Positions 12,741 to 26,646 are shown, numbered from the stretch's first letter. The stretch: 64,000 nt of DNA from Dioszegia crocea (GCA_001600615.1 BCKK01000003.1:818500-882499), one strand, 5' to 3'. Made by a program: numbers and translations. Notes: generated by a model not told the origin, from the sequence alone.

Positions 12741-13764
12741 CTATATTACCCGTGATACAGGCTTTTGTTCCTCCTGCACCGGTCGCACAATCTCCGCCAC
12801 AGGCTTCTGCTCCACGACATATCCCACCGTCTCCATCTTCTTCTCCCGTAGCGACTTGGCCTCGTCCACGCGCTTCTTCACTTCTCCTGCAGCGACCTCT
12901 TGTGCCTTCCTGATGCCCTCTCCAACCCTGAGACCCGTCTTGTCCTCCACGGTCTGAACCGCCTTTTTGCTCCATCCCTTTGCCTGGTCCCCCGCTCCGC
13001 TGACTGTTTGGACAGACGAGTTCCACATTGATCCCAAACGAGCATTTAGCCGATCGTGCTCGCGTGCTAGTTCCGGCATATGAGCATCTTCGACCCGAGA
13101 AAGGTAGGCTCGAACGTTGTGCGATGTCTTGGGCAGGAAGTAAGGAGCGGCAAGGACAGTGAAGAGAGGTGGTGTAAGCCAGCGAATGGGGAATGCTCGA
13201 GTGCGGGTGAGAACCGATCCGGTAAGACCAGCGATGAGGACGTAGATGATGCCCGGGGTCAGGGACTCATCAGATGGAAGAACGGATTTCACCTCGCCTA
13301 ATTGTATTCAGCAGCGTTTCGGGATAGCGGATTTTGCAACTCACGCTCGACTTTGCGCTCAACACCGACCCACTTGCTGACGCCGCCCTCGACATATGTT
13401 GCAGCGCTGGATAGGGTGGACTGAGTTGATTCTCGCGCTTGAGCGATGTATGGTGAGATGGGGTGGGTAGTCTCGACGAGAGTTATAGAGCCTTCAGGTG
13501 TGGCATATATGGGCAGCTGCAAAGGTAAGCATTGAACATGGTGATATCTAGACAAGGCTTGCCTTGTTGCCAGAAGCATCTCGGCCCGGTCGAACTTGGG
13601 TAGATGTAGGTTTTGCCTTGGAAGCATCCTCGGCAAGGATAGGAGCTGCGAATGCAATAGAGCCAGCTAGTGCTGCCGTGGGCAGTGCTGCGCGGAGAAG
13701 GCGCTGTATCATCAGCTGCGCACTTCTGCGCCGACTCTAAACTCACTGCTGACATTGCGGGCAT
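12741..13764 (-). CDS. MICOS subunit of the MIC26/MIC27 (apolipoprotein O) family
   Basis: Inner mitochondrial membrane protein of the cristae-junction complex. The spliced protein is about 295 residues. It has an N-terminal hydrophobic segment (ALPTAALAGSIAFAAPILAED), the conserved LPIYATPEG block, an amphipathic region (YVEGGVSKWVGVERKVE), and two hydrophobic stretches (LTPGIIYVLIAGLTGSVLT and WLTPPLFTVLAAPYFLP) followed by SHNVRAYL, the family's core. A charged tail rich in Lys/Glu ends RVI-stop at 12741. The first exon holds six codons from ATG 13764; a second ATG three codons later is equally possible. One intron (13517-13562) appears to use a GC donor. The family call is firm; which of MIC26 or MIC27 cannot be decided by eye. 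Confidence 0.85.
13517..13562 (-). other. Probable GC-AG intron in the MICOS gene
   Basis: The reading ...ASGNK / LPIYATPEG is continuous only if this 46-base segment is removed. Its 5' end reads AAG|GCAAGC, the classic GC-donor context, and it ends TTTGCAG. A GT nine bases later (GTCTAG) also keeps the frame and would add three residues (ASL), but it is a poor donor. Confidence 0.6.
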
Positions 13765-14188
13765 GCTGCTACTGCTGCTTTTCAATTGCTATCAAGACTA
13801 TAGAAATGATGCAGACAGTCACAGGAACGGGATAGAGCGGGGCCGATAAAGCCTATACGTAACCTGTCCAAGTGCCACATGTCGCGGATCTCGCTATAAC
13901 TCCGCTTCACCCCGACCAAGGAACAGCGAAAATCATATCCTAATACCACGTCAGACTGGACCGGAGCCACGCCAAAAGGATCCCAAAATCTTCGCATCAA
14001 GAGAATCGTTCGTGGCGGTTTCCCTTCGACTTTTCAATCTCTCCCAGTCACATCAAAAAGGCACCTAGCCAGTACGTCTTTATACCAAACGATAGCGAAG
14101 CCGCCGACGCTCGCCAAACTATAGGAATACCTGCTGATTAGAATATTAGAAACTACTTTTTCACCTAGCAAATTTTTCAGAAAACAAA
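13765..14188. promoter_or_regulatory. Divergent promoter region, MICOS gene / Ssb-type Hsp70
   Basis: About 420 bases between two start codons that face away from each other. It must hold the promoters and 5' leaders of both genes. The Hsp70 side ends in an A/T-rich leader directly before ATG 14189. I see scattered GAA/TTC triplets but no clean three-unit heat-shock element, which fits an Ssb-type gene co-regulated with ribosomes rather than induced by heat. Confidence 0.45.
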
Positions 14189-16721
<2,533 letters not shown>

Positions 16722-17134
16722 TCGCGACGTGTTTAGGCTAGCCTGGTGTAGTATAGATATGCAGGGTGGTATATTGTCTCCTGATAGACTCTGTTGTTTG
16801 CTTTAACTGCGCAACTTCATTTTTCCTTTGCCCTATTCAAGGTCATTCCTGCATTGAGGCGCTCGCTGCTGTGCAGAACATCGCTATGACATTTGCATGT
16901 GTTCCGTTTCGGCCAAACAAGCGCAGATCGGTCGGCTTGCAACCGTGGGACGAACAAGGGAGGCGATGGTTTCGGTTACGGTCGTCAAGCTGGGGTGCGG
17001 TGGTATCGTGGCGACGCCAGCTGAGTTACGGGTTGTGTAAGTCCAATAAGATGTCTTGGGCCTTGGTATAAAGAGTAGGCGGTGTCGATACCAGTCCCAG
17101 CCACTTCTATCACTAGGTGCAGTACAAGATTGAA
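16722..17134. other. Hsp70 3' region and NADPH oxidase promoter
   Basis: About 410 bases between tandem genes. The first part should hold the Hsp70 3' UTR. The last about 100 bases hold a CCAAT and a TATAAAG (annotated separately) before the oxidase start. No other coding frame is convincing. Confidence 0.5.
17067..17073 (+). promoter_or_regulatory. Candidate TATA box of the NADPH oxidase gene
   Basis: TATAAAG lies 62 bases before the oxidase ATG (17135), with a CCAAT pentamer at 17043-17047. Spacing and order suit a fungal TATA promoter. This is sequence pattern only. Confidence 0.45.
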
Positions 17135-19585
17135 ATGACGATTCGGTCGCATACGGCTGCTTTTCTGAAACGCGAATTTGTGAGTGCTTCGCGTTTCATC
17201 CAGCTGCGCAACGCTTTGGCTTCCTGCTCTCTAGCTGACATGTTTTGCAGACTGGAAGGCGCCTCATCTGGACTGTACTGTGGTGGGGAACGCACTTTGC
17301 ATTCTGTGAGTGATCTGATGCTGTCTGCGGATTTGTACCCAAGCTCGACTTCCAAGCCAACCTCCCCTTCCAGCTCACCTTGCACTCGCTGATGGGACAG
17401 TCTCTTACGGCTGGTGGTCTCAATATTCCAACGCGAAACTTGCTGCCCTCAACGGTCTAAGATACTCGGTATGGACTAGCAGAGGAGCCGGGCTGGTCCT
17501 TGCTTTCGATGGCGGTCTGATTCTGCTTCCTGGTGAGTTCAACTACCCTTTCGCTTGGACACCGATTGATCCTTGGACACGGCTGATCTTGATAGTCCTC
17601 CGGAACATCATAACAGCAATCCGACCCGCACTGCAGAGTGTCTTTCCCATCGACGAGAACCTTTGGGTGAGTGGAAATATTACTGAACGCTACGTAGCAA
17701 TCCAGCTTACTCTACAGTTCCATCGTCAGGTCGCATATCAGCTTCTGCTCTGGACGATCGTCCATACCACCGCCCACTATGTCAACTTCATCAACGTCGA
17801 ACGGACACAGGTCAGAAAAGAGACGGCGGTGGAGATACATTATGGTCAAGCGGGAGGAATTACGGGTCATACGTGAGTAACACACCCTAGTCTCACATGT
17901 TCGAGCTGATGAAGCAGGATGCTGCTCATCATGTTCTTGATGTACACCACTGCCCATAGCTCGATCAGGAAGCAATGCTTCGAGGCTTTCTGGTACACTC
18001 ACCATCTGGTACGTGGATTCTACGTGAAATCTGGAGGCCTTGCTGACCTCTCAGGCCTTCTTCTTCATGCTTGCGCTCTACACCCACGCTACCGGATGCT
18101 TTGTCCGAGACTCTGTCGATCCAGACTACATTCCTACATTCCCCTTCTACTCTACCGAGCACTGTCTGGGATACCTGAGCTGGAGATTCATCATCTGGCC
18201 TGGAATCATCGTACCCTTTTCCCCCTCATTTCTTTGACCCAGCTGACACTTTAGTACTTTGGAGAACGGGTTTATCGCCAAGTCCGAGCTGCCCGAGCTA
18301 CCGAGATCCTCAAGGTGCTGTACCATCCCGGGAATGTCATGGAGATCCGCTTCAAGAAGCCCAGCATGAAGTACAAAGCTGGACAATGGCTGTTCCTCAA
18401 TGTCCCTGATGTATCTGGGTGGCAATGGCATCCTGTAAGTCCTGTCGTTACCTGAGAACCCCTTAATCAGGCTGATGTATAGTTCACAATCTCTTCGGCA
18501 CCAGAAGATCCCTTCATTTCGGTCCACGTTCGACAAGTTGGCGACTTCACCATGGAGCTCGGCGAACGACTAGGTGCCACGCCGGATGTTCATCGCGTAT
18601 CTGCTGCCAAGGTTTTTGGGGACTTCCCCGAAAAGCAGGGATACCAGGAGGTCGAGGGCGGACTAGGAGGAGGGCGAGCAGTGGAAGTTGGGCCTGAGAT
18701 GGGGAGAGGGATGCCGAAACTGCGGATTGACGGGTGAGTTGATTTGTTCCGCGGCGAGTTAGAACTCAGCTGACTTCGCAGGCCATTTGGTGCGCCGGCC
18801 GAAGATGTCTTTGGGTCCGAAGTAGCCGTGCTCGTGGCGGCCGGTATCGGAGTGACAGTAGGTATACCTTCATCCACTTGAGACCTTAGCTGACCTAACA
18901 GCCATTCGCCAGCATCCTCAAACATATCTGGTACGCTCAACAAGCAGGCAAGATGGGTCGCCTACGACGCGTCGAGTTCATCTGGACGTGTCGCGAGACG
19001 GGATCATTCGGCTGGATCAAGGATCTATTGGAGGAGTTGGAGGAGGCACAGAGGGGATCAGGTTTCTTGAGGATCTCGGTGAGTTGTTCAGCCCAGTCTG
19101 GGGCCCAGGCTAATTGCCCAGATATACCTCACTCAGAAGATGAAGGAGGATGAGGTGCACAATATCGCCCTGAACGAGTGAGTCTACCTTGATGTCGGTC
19201 TACGTGTCTTGACTGACCACCATCAGCGTTGGTCAAGAATTTGAGTGAGCCAAGCCAGTCAGATTGCTGTCGATAGGCGCTGACCCACCCTTAGTCCACT
19301 GACCAAGCTGCGGTCTCGAACGCTTTTCGGCCGACCTGACTTCAAGAGCATATTCGCCAATCTAGCCAAGGTCATCGACAACGGAACGTATCTTCCAGGC
19401 CGTGAGGCAAGACTGAAGAATCGCGTCGGGGTCTATTATTGCGGTGTGAGTTTTAGACTCGTCAATGATGATACCCTCGAGCTGACTGAGCTCAGCCCGG
19501 TCCGCTTGCCAGAAACGTCAGGACCGAGTGCCTCAAAATCAAGTCTGCCACGCTGGACGTGCGATTCGCGAAGGAGCACTTCTGA
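17135..19585 (+). CDS. noxA: NADPH oxidase catalytic subunit, NoxA/Nox1 type (gp91phox family)
   Basis: Membrane flavocytochrome that moves electrons from NADPH through FAD and two hemes to oxygen, making superoxide; in fungi it controls hyphal fusion, fruiting and host interaction. Visible: KFSVW-like RYSVWTSRGAGLVLAFDG, heme histidines in FHRQVAYQLLLWTIVHTTAH and in MYTTAH...FWYTHHL, PFYSTEHCLGY, the FAD site HPFTISSAPEDPFISVH, the NADPH sites DGPFGAP and VLVAAGIGVTPFASIL, and a terminal KEHF-stop. The N-terminus MTIRSHTAAFLKREF then TGRRLIWTVLWWGTHFAF fits basidiomycete NoxA. There is no EF-hand and no long N-terminal extension, which argues against NoxB/NoxC. At about 560 residues with no frame break, it looks intact. 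About a dozen short introns interrupt it, including one splitting YYCG/PGPLARNV near the end. Confidence 0.94.
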
Positions 19586-20900
19586 TATCTGTGACTATGC
19601 ATCAGAGTGTGATCGTACGACCTTGACTTCCTGGACGTTGAGTCACAACGCTTACTCAGAACGAGAATTGGTCTATGACATACGGTCGAGATCTGTCGTG
19701 ATCGAGATGGCGGCCGTAGCAGTTCTGACTTACATGTGGCCTCCGATCGTGTCTCCCGCAGTGTGATGCCTTGTGCTGGACTCAGATGCTTTTGATGAGT
19801 TCTGATGCCACCGGGCCATCCCAATGCGGCTGACTTGAGAAGCGGCGAGTGGTCGAACAGCGATGCGAGCGCCCGGCGAGCTAAAACGTGCGGAACGGAA
19901 CAATACCTATCGGAACCGAACCTCACCGAACTGACGGTAGTAACCGATCGAGAACATTCTGCATACTCTAGCGTTCCCACCGGCGAAGACGGTAACTGAT
20001 ACCCGGATGCGGCGACCGCCTGCCTCCCGCTCTTAGAAGCTTCATTGGGACTTTTCGCGGCTCGCCGCAACTCACCGCACTCTAGCGCCTGAAATTCTGA
20101 AAGACCGTACCGTCAAGCATCACGGGGCCTCGATTCGGCTGAGATCTACTCTCGGTATAACGCCCAGAGCTGAAGGCGTAAGGGTCGTTGCACAAGTATG
20201 GCTGTGCCGATGTCCTGTAGCCACACTATGGCGCCTCGCGCCGTCATAGACACTCGAGCAATGCATTACAATGGACAGCTACTTTAGCTCTTCAGTTCGG
20301 TCGCACAAATCAAACAGCTCATTCTGTCCATAACTAGTGGATCTTGAATCTGCATCGCCAAAAGGCCCAAACAACCTGCAAGGACCACGATATCGGGCTG
20401 CTGCGGAATTTCGCCGACGCGGAATCTGTGTGGCGAACTGAGAAGCAACAACTCGCGCTTCGGCTTCCGTGTCATCCTCAACCGCTTATCCCAGTAGCTC
20501 GATAGTCGACAGGCAGGTAGTATAGGAGGAGGAAGTATATGAGGAGGACGAGTCGACGACTGAGTGTTGTCTGGCTTGATTTTAGGCCAGATCTGCGACT
20601 TTTCGAGGCGTTAGGGCAAAGTATAGCTGGACGGGGACGCGGTGGCGCTCTGCTGTTGTTTCAATATGTAAGTCAAGTCTCCTTGGAGACGGTATCCGGG
20701 AACGACGGAGCCGATCACAGGGAGGGTGTCTGAGGTCAGCCCAGCCAGAACAAGGTTCGACCCAGGGAGGCGTCGGCGAAAAGAGAAGCTGCTGATCTGG
20801 TGCCTAGTTGTGATTCCGATCCCACCCCTTCGGCCGACATCGAGCCATTCCAAGCCGCCACAATCAGCCTCCCAAGGCAAGTCAGGTTGCAGTTGGTAGA
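19586..20900. other. Long gap after the NADPH oxidase
   Basis: About 1.3 kb with no gene I can support. It should contain the oxidase 3' UTR and the promoter of the next gene. A 192-codon open frame runs on the minus strand (19492-20070) and partly underlies the last oxidase exon. It is rich in Ser/Arg and resembles nothing I recognise. A 65-codon minus-strand frame (20284-20481) is also unconvincing. Around 19,890-19,945 there is a run of CGGAAC/CCGAAC-like hexamers. Confidence 0.4.
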
Positions 20901-23863
20901 ATGGACAGCCATGGCAACCACAATGCTGCTGTAGACGCATACGGTATTACTTCTCGGACTCAAAAGGTGAGCTACATCTCCTGTACTATTCAGCCCAGCA
21001 CACACCCACATCCCTCAGCCCCCAGCCCTCATCAATCTGCCTGAGCAGAACTATTGTGCTTCCCTAGACTGCGCTCTCGCAGCACGCTACCTGCTTTACC
21101 ATACCTATCTCCCCCTCTCGCGCAACCTTTCCCTGCTCTGTACAGAGTGTAAAGTCATTCTCGTCGTCATCCATCCCCACGCTCAGATCCCTCCGAAACT
21201 CAAACACGCTGCTCCAATGTCAAAATTCCCTTTTTGTTGGCGTTGTCGTCCTTTACTCCACCAAGCCTCCCTTTCACCCTCTTGCTCCTTCTCAATCGGG
21301 CTTCTCTTTGTTTTATCATCTTTCTGACACGTACTTTCTAGGCACCATCCCGCGATAGCAAAAGCACTCCCTTTCCCTCATACCATCTTCCATCATCATC
21401 AAACGCATCTCTCAAGAGCGTTTCGCCCTTAGCCTCGAATCACGTTCGCCCGTCCAATCCGCCTCTTGCTCCGGGTGTACCCTCCTCTACGACACTCACA
21501 CCACAACGCATCGCCTCCTTGCGTGGCACTCTCGACCGCCGCCGCTCATCATTCCCCCCATCCACCATCGATCAAATCACAGCGTCTATCGCTACCTCTT
21601 CCAGCCGACTCACTGCCCAAGAACAACTTGATCTATTGGCGGAACTCGGGCTTCCCGAGTTGACATCTATGTGGGCACCGGTGGGATGGGACACCCTTCT
21701 CAACTTCGAAGGTGAAACTAAAGATGTCGACTCGTTCGCACCACCCTCGAAGGCATCGCCAGCTCCGGAAGTTGGTGGACTAGGATTGGCACGGGTGCGA
21801 TCTGAACCTGGAGACAAAGCTTTCAGCTTGGGCGCATCTGCTGGTGGAAGCAGCCGGACCAGTATCGGTGGAGGACAGACTGCGCTCGAACTGGCGAAAA
21901 TGTCTCAATTAGGAGGTGATCGGGCTTGGAAAACGATACTGGCTAGTCAAGTCGAGGTCGAGGGAGTCGGCCAGCTAGGCGTCGCTCGAGTGCTACAAGA
22001 AGTGTGGAGAAGAGGTGGTGGCGATCAGGTATGTCCAGGTTGTTACGTCGTGGGGTGCCACGGCTCATTTATAGGTCACGAATCAGGGTCTTTGGCCGAG
22101 CATCATAATATCCCTATCACTACCAGCAGTCGAATCCCCCGGTTTTCATCTACCCACCCCATCAGCTCATGCCGCCCTCGCTTTGCAAAATCTCTACAAT
22201 CTCACACTCCGACACTGGGAGCCCAGCATCTTCACTGGCCTCCTTTCATCTTTCGGTGCTCCAGTGCTGCATGGTGATATTGATCTCCCATCGATGCTTG
22301 GCGCTGCAGCTGGGGCTCAGCAATCATCTACTACTTTTGGCGTGTCGACACCGCAGAAGGAGCTGGACATGTCTCAATGGACCAACCTTACCCCGGGAAC
22401 GGGAGCGGACTGGAGCTTTCTCAACTCGACAGATCATAGCTCTGCGTTTGCTGGCCCATTCGACAAGCCCAGCGTCCCTTCCTCGACTCTCGCATTCGAG
22501 GTCCGGGATCATAGGCGGAACTCGACATCGAAAAGCATAGAAGAGGAGGAGATCCGGGGGTTAGATGAGATCTTGGCGCAGATGGAGGAGGGCATGGAGG
22601 CGCGCGAGATGGCTGCTTTCCAAGAGCAATTGGATGCTGCCTCTGCGCTTCCTGACTTATTGCCGTCCTCAAGCGGCCTGAGCGGGAGAAAGAGGCCGGC
22701 AGACGATCCTTTCTTCCAAATGCCGACGCCGGAGACCGACTCCTCAGATATTACGATCTTATCCGGGAGGGGTCAGTCTTCCGGCACCAGCGCCAACAGA
22801 AAACGGCAAACAAGCTTCGCCATCGTCACTCCCCCCAGCTCCAACTCTTCACCCCTCACAGTATCTCACTCTCTCGCACCTCGACCTCCTGGCGGGCAAT
22901 CAGCCATTTCACGGAGTAGTCGAAACGCTCAGCTTGCCACACCCTCCTCATCAATCCAATCTTTACCACGAATCGCGGGCGGCAAAAAGCGTATCGACAT
23001 GCAGGTTGCCATACCCATGGCGACATTTGTCCCTCCACCACCCATGTGCATGTTCTTCTCGCCGGTGTTCCATGATCTCCAGAAGGACAAGGTTGGGGTG
23101 TGGAAAGGGGACCTTGAGGTTCGAGGCAAAGGTGGTGGAAAGTTCTCCGTTCTGATTGTTGGAGAAACATCGACGGGTCACATGTGGTAAGTTTACCCTG
23201 ACCTCCTCATGAACATCAGCTAATGACCAGGCAATCACACATGTGGCCTAGCTCGGTCGTGTATCCCCCAGATGCGCAAGCCAACGAGGCATCTACCGCG
23301 ACGGCAACGATGATACCGGTCTCCCAACTCGCTCGAGAAGGCTTCACCCCGGCCGCAATGGGAATGGTCCTCTGCAATGACGCCAATATCGAGGCGTATG
23401 TGAACATGGTGCAGGGTCTACATGCGGAAGGAGTGGTGCGTGTTTTTACCTGCGATCGGACGACGGGCCGTGCTGACCCATTCAGGCATTCCATCTCTCC
23501 ACCCCCGGCCGCCTTCCCATCGTTTTCCTCCCCGCCAAGTTCGACTCGAATGACCCCCTTCAGCGACTGGGCGTGGCCTTCATGACCAAACCCGGCGTCC
23601 CCTACCCCTCCTCCATTCCAGTGTCGACCAAAGTCAAATCTACCAACTCGGCGTTGTCAGACTCGCACTCTCCCCTGATGACCGCGACCGCAGGGGCAGA
23701 CTCTGACGAACCAAAGAAGAAGAAGCGGCGGCAAAGCGCTCCTGCTGGATCCTTACCTATGCCCAAACCCGCAACGGGAAAGCACAGGAAGCGAGAAAGC
23801 GGGGCGTCCATCGGGTTGAAGGAGAGAGCAATACCAGAAGAGGCGGTCGACGATGACAGATGA
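20901..23863 (+). CDS. Unnamed protein, possible SPOC/ACID-like C-terminal domain
   Basis: I do not recognise this gene. The start is inferred: ATG 20901 opens a 22-codon exon (MDSHGNHNAAVDAYGITSRTQ..) that joins in frame across a 375-base intron (20967-21341; donor GTGAGC, branch CTGAC, acceptor TTTCTAG) to the long frame. The first half is Ser/Pro-rich with one ordered block (LTAQEQLDLLAELGLPELTSMW). A helical segment (EEIRGLDEILAQMEEGMEAREM) follows. The C-terminal part reads KVGVWKGDLEVRG, FSVLIVGE, MIPVSQLAREGF, NDANIEAYVNMVQGL, GVAFHLSTPGRLPIVFLPAKF. This strand-helix-strand order resembles SPOC or MED25 ACID barrels. The tail has a Lys-rich likely nuclear signal (PKKKKRR). It is probably a nuclear transcription-related protein of about 880 residues; the function is inferred only. 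Confidence 0.75.
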
Positions 23864-24484
23864 GACCGCGGGGGCTTGGCGGGCTCGAGAAGGTTTTAGG
23901 GACCGCCCGCACGCGACTGTACCAGGGTACCTTCACCATCACCTGTATCCAATGCACACGAAACGACACCCCCCGTCGAGAATTCCCTAATCCCCTCGCC
24001 CCCAACTCGACCTGTACCTGTACAAATACATACCACTCCATCCACATCCTAAACACGTCTTCGGATCTACCTTTCCTTGTTTCAACATACACGACATTTA
24101 ACGCACATACATACACGAGCATGGGCTTTCCGGGAATTTCTTTTTTCACTTCAGGGATTTGGAGACTACGGAGTTCTACTCAGACTTCAGGGGTCCAACG
24201 CGATTCAAAACATGCAAATCGTGACTCTCATTCCACCTTTTCAAGGCCACGTCTGCGGCTGATGATGCTGATGTTACTCATCGAGCCCAAACCCAAGGGG
24301 AAGAAGCCATTGTCTTAGAGCGAAGCATGTAAATCTGGAATGATTGGCCTGTTTCTCAACTGTGAATAACCTCGTAAGTTGAGACATTCAGGATGCATCT
24401 TGCAGGATGGCACGGAAAGTTGGAGGGTAGGTGCTAAGAGGTAGTATTTGAAGTATTCGACTACAGCTATACCTCGATGTCTCC
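23864..24484. other. Convergent intergenic region
   Basis: About 620 bases between facing stop codons. It is pyrimidine- and A/T-rich, as expected for 3' UTRs. No feature is supported. Confidence 0.45.
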
Positions 24485-25291
24485 TCACCTTCCAGAGCGG
24501 CTAGCAAAGTAGCTGGCTCCCCTACTCGCCAGTCCTGCAACGTATGAGCATCCCGTCCCCGCCGTATCAGCAGCATACGACAGGCCCGCCGAGCTGATCG
24601 ATCCGGCCCGACTCGCACACGAGGCAACAGTGTCGGCGACGGACGAGCAGTTGCCGGTCGCCGCTGCGATGCCAACACCAAGAAGTCCCAAAGCCGTAGT
24701 GCCGGCTGCAATGTATCCCGCAGTCGATGCCCATGTCCGCTTGCTCTGCGTGCCTCCGCGGGATTTTGCGCTCGGGTCCCAGCTGGACGCTGCCCTCGCT
24801 TTGGGTTTTCTGTTGCGGCGCGGGCTTTGGGTTCTTGCGCGAGAGGTGCTGCAGTGGCAGCTGGTGTCCGCTCCTTCGAACCCGCTTCGACGGCTGTAGC
24901 CTGAGTTGGAGATGTTGATGTAGATCGACCTTGGACCTGGGGGTTGTCTCGACTCGGCCTGTTGGGCCAAGCGCTTTCGACGGGCCTCTCGGTCGGCCTT
25001 CAGATTGTGTAGTTCCCACATGGCAGTGTGCGCAGCTCGAGAACGACCGGGATGAACCTTCCCTTCGCAGGTCCCACACCACGTGAGCGTATTGGTGTTC
25101 CGTCCATCGTAAGTCGAGAAGTCCGTACGCTTAGTTTTCTGGTTCGGGATGTAGCTTGTATCGGAAGGATCGCGGCTGTAATCACTGGAAACATCAGTAT
25201 AGTATACTACGCCGAATGAAGCTAGAATCCCTCACGGTTTGGATTGGAGCTCGGACTTTGAAGCAGGCTTGTCTGCTTGAGTGTCCTTCAT
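24485..25291 (-). CDS. Small unknown protein with a Cys/His cluster and hydrophobic C-terminal stretch
   Basis: I do not recognise this gene. ATG 25291 opens MKDTQADKPASKSELQSKP, spliced in frame (intron with a CTGATG branch and TTTCCAG end) to DYSRDPSDTSYIPNQKTKR. The centre has CTWCGTCEGKVHPGRSRAAH, a CxxC followed by histidines at HP, AAHT and LHNL, which could hold one zinc ion. A basic stretch follows (ADREARRKRLAQQAESR), then a Ser/Arg-rich part and a long Ala/Gly/Ser segment with one hydrophobic run (AGYIAAGTTALGLLGVGIAAATG), perhaps a membrane anchor. It is about 250 residues. Coding status rests on the long frame and good splice signals. Confidence 0.6.
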
Positions 25292-26174
25292 GTTGGGAGA
25301 TGATGTGTGAGTAGGCTGAGACAGGCGGAAGTGACGCGTACTGAGACCGATGAGCTTCATTTCCTCGGTTCACGCATATGAGCGTCTCGATTGGCTCTTG
25401 AGCGATACAAGCAATGTGTAAACACTCACCGTTTGCGGAATATTCTGTAGCAAGTACGATAGGGCTGAGGCTTGTCGATCTGCGAAGTTGAGATTTGTTG
25501 GCTGCAGGGACAAAGAGGGAAGGGATATAAGTTTGGATGAGAGGGCAGAAGGTGGTCTTTTATGTATGTCCCTACCAGGTTGACTTCAGTACTGAGCGTG
25601 TGCTAATCTCAAAGGTTTCATTGCCTAGTTGCCGTTTCATCCTGATTTCCAGCATGTTCGAGCATCAAAACTCGCCTGACGACGGCGTCGCATAACTCAA
25701 AGCGGTCCAGGAGGTCCAGGATGATCAAAGGAGGTTCAGGGGAATCCTGTCTCAGGTCAACGACACGGATAGTGTTTCAGCTTGAAGTATCCCACACGCG
25801 TCTCATATCCACTCCCATCGTTCTTTCTAGCGTGGGTTCTAGGGTGTGTTAGCAAGGAGGACGACAGCTGGAGTGACCCGGTCGAGGCTGGGATCTGCTT
25901 GATCTAGCTAAGATACTCGTCAGTGATGTCACTATCTGAGAATTGCCAGATCGTTAAGATTCGCGTCAGCCCTAGCGTGTGTATATCTGTTTACATACAG
26001 TCAATCGAGAGCATACTGACGATCGAGTCCGAAAGTACTGAGAAAAACTTAATCGTCGGGGAATCGAACGAATCCTAGCCCAGCCCCCACCCACTATCCA
26101 CATCTGATCATTATCCTCTCTCCGCCAATATTGGCACCTTAGTCATTCCCCAAACCCAACCCTAATGCCAGTCC
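25292..26174. other. Gap between the small unknown gene and VAC8
   Basis: About 880 bases. It holds the promoter and 5' leader of the minus-strand gene at 24485-25291, and the 3' UTR of VAC8. I see no coding frame. The sequence near 26,060-26,080 has a short B-box-like match on the minus strand but no tRNA fold around it. Confidence 0.45.
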
Positions 26175-26611
26175 CTATCGCCCGCCCTTGAAAGCCTGGT
26201 GCACGCTCGCTCGTAGCGCAGCGTGATCACCTCCCTCACCTCCTTGGCCCTGCCCCTGTTGTTGACCCACACCAGGTGGTGGCGCACCCGCATGGAAATG
26301 ACTTCCGGCTTCACCCTCCGCTCGCCCATCTTCCGTCAAGTCCAATATCCTCCGAGCGAGATTGACAATTTCCCCTTCTCCATCGGCATCCATCATTCCA
26401 TCATCTTCATAATCGTCATCGCCCTCTTTGTCCGAGCGCCGACCGGAACGGGATGCAGGTGGAGATTCGGCAAGTTGGCGAATGGAGGAAATGAGGATGG
26501 GGGATGAGCGAATGTTGTTGGATAGCTGCTCGTCTTCCGATTCGAGGAGCTGTACGATGGTCTAAAGGGTCAGCTTGGACACGCAAAAAGGTGGGAAAAG
26601 AACTCACCCAA

Positions 26612-26646
<35 letters not shown>

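Noticed and set aside
17051..17071. Six-codon uORF (MSWALV) before the oxidase
   Set aside because: It overlaps the candidate TATA box, so the transcript probably begins downstream of it.
20284..20481. 65-codon minus-strand ORF
   Set aside because: Too short, no splice partners or motif seen.
26050..26090. B-box-like GTTCGATTCC on the minus strand
   Set aside because: No flanking stem, D arm or anticodon arm can be drawn, so it is not a tRNA.
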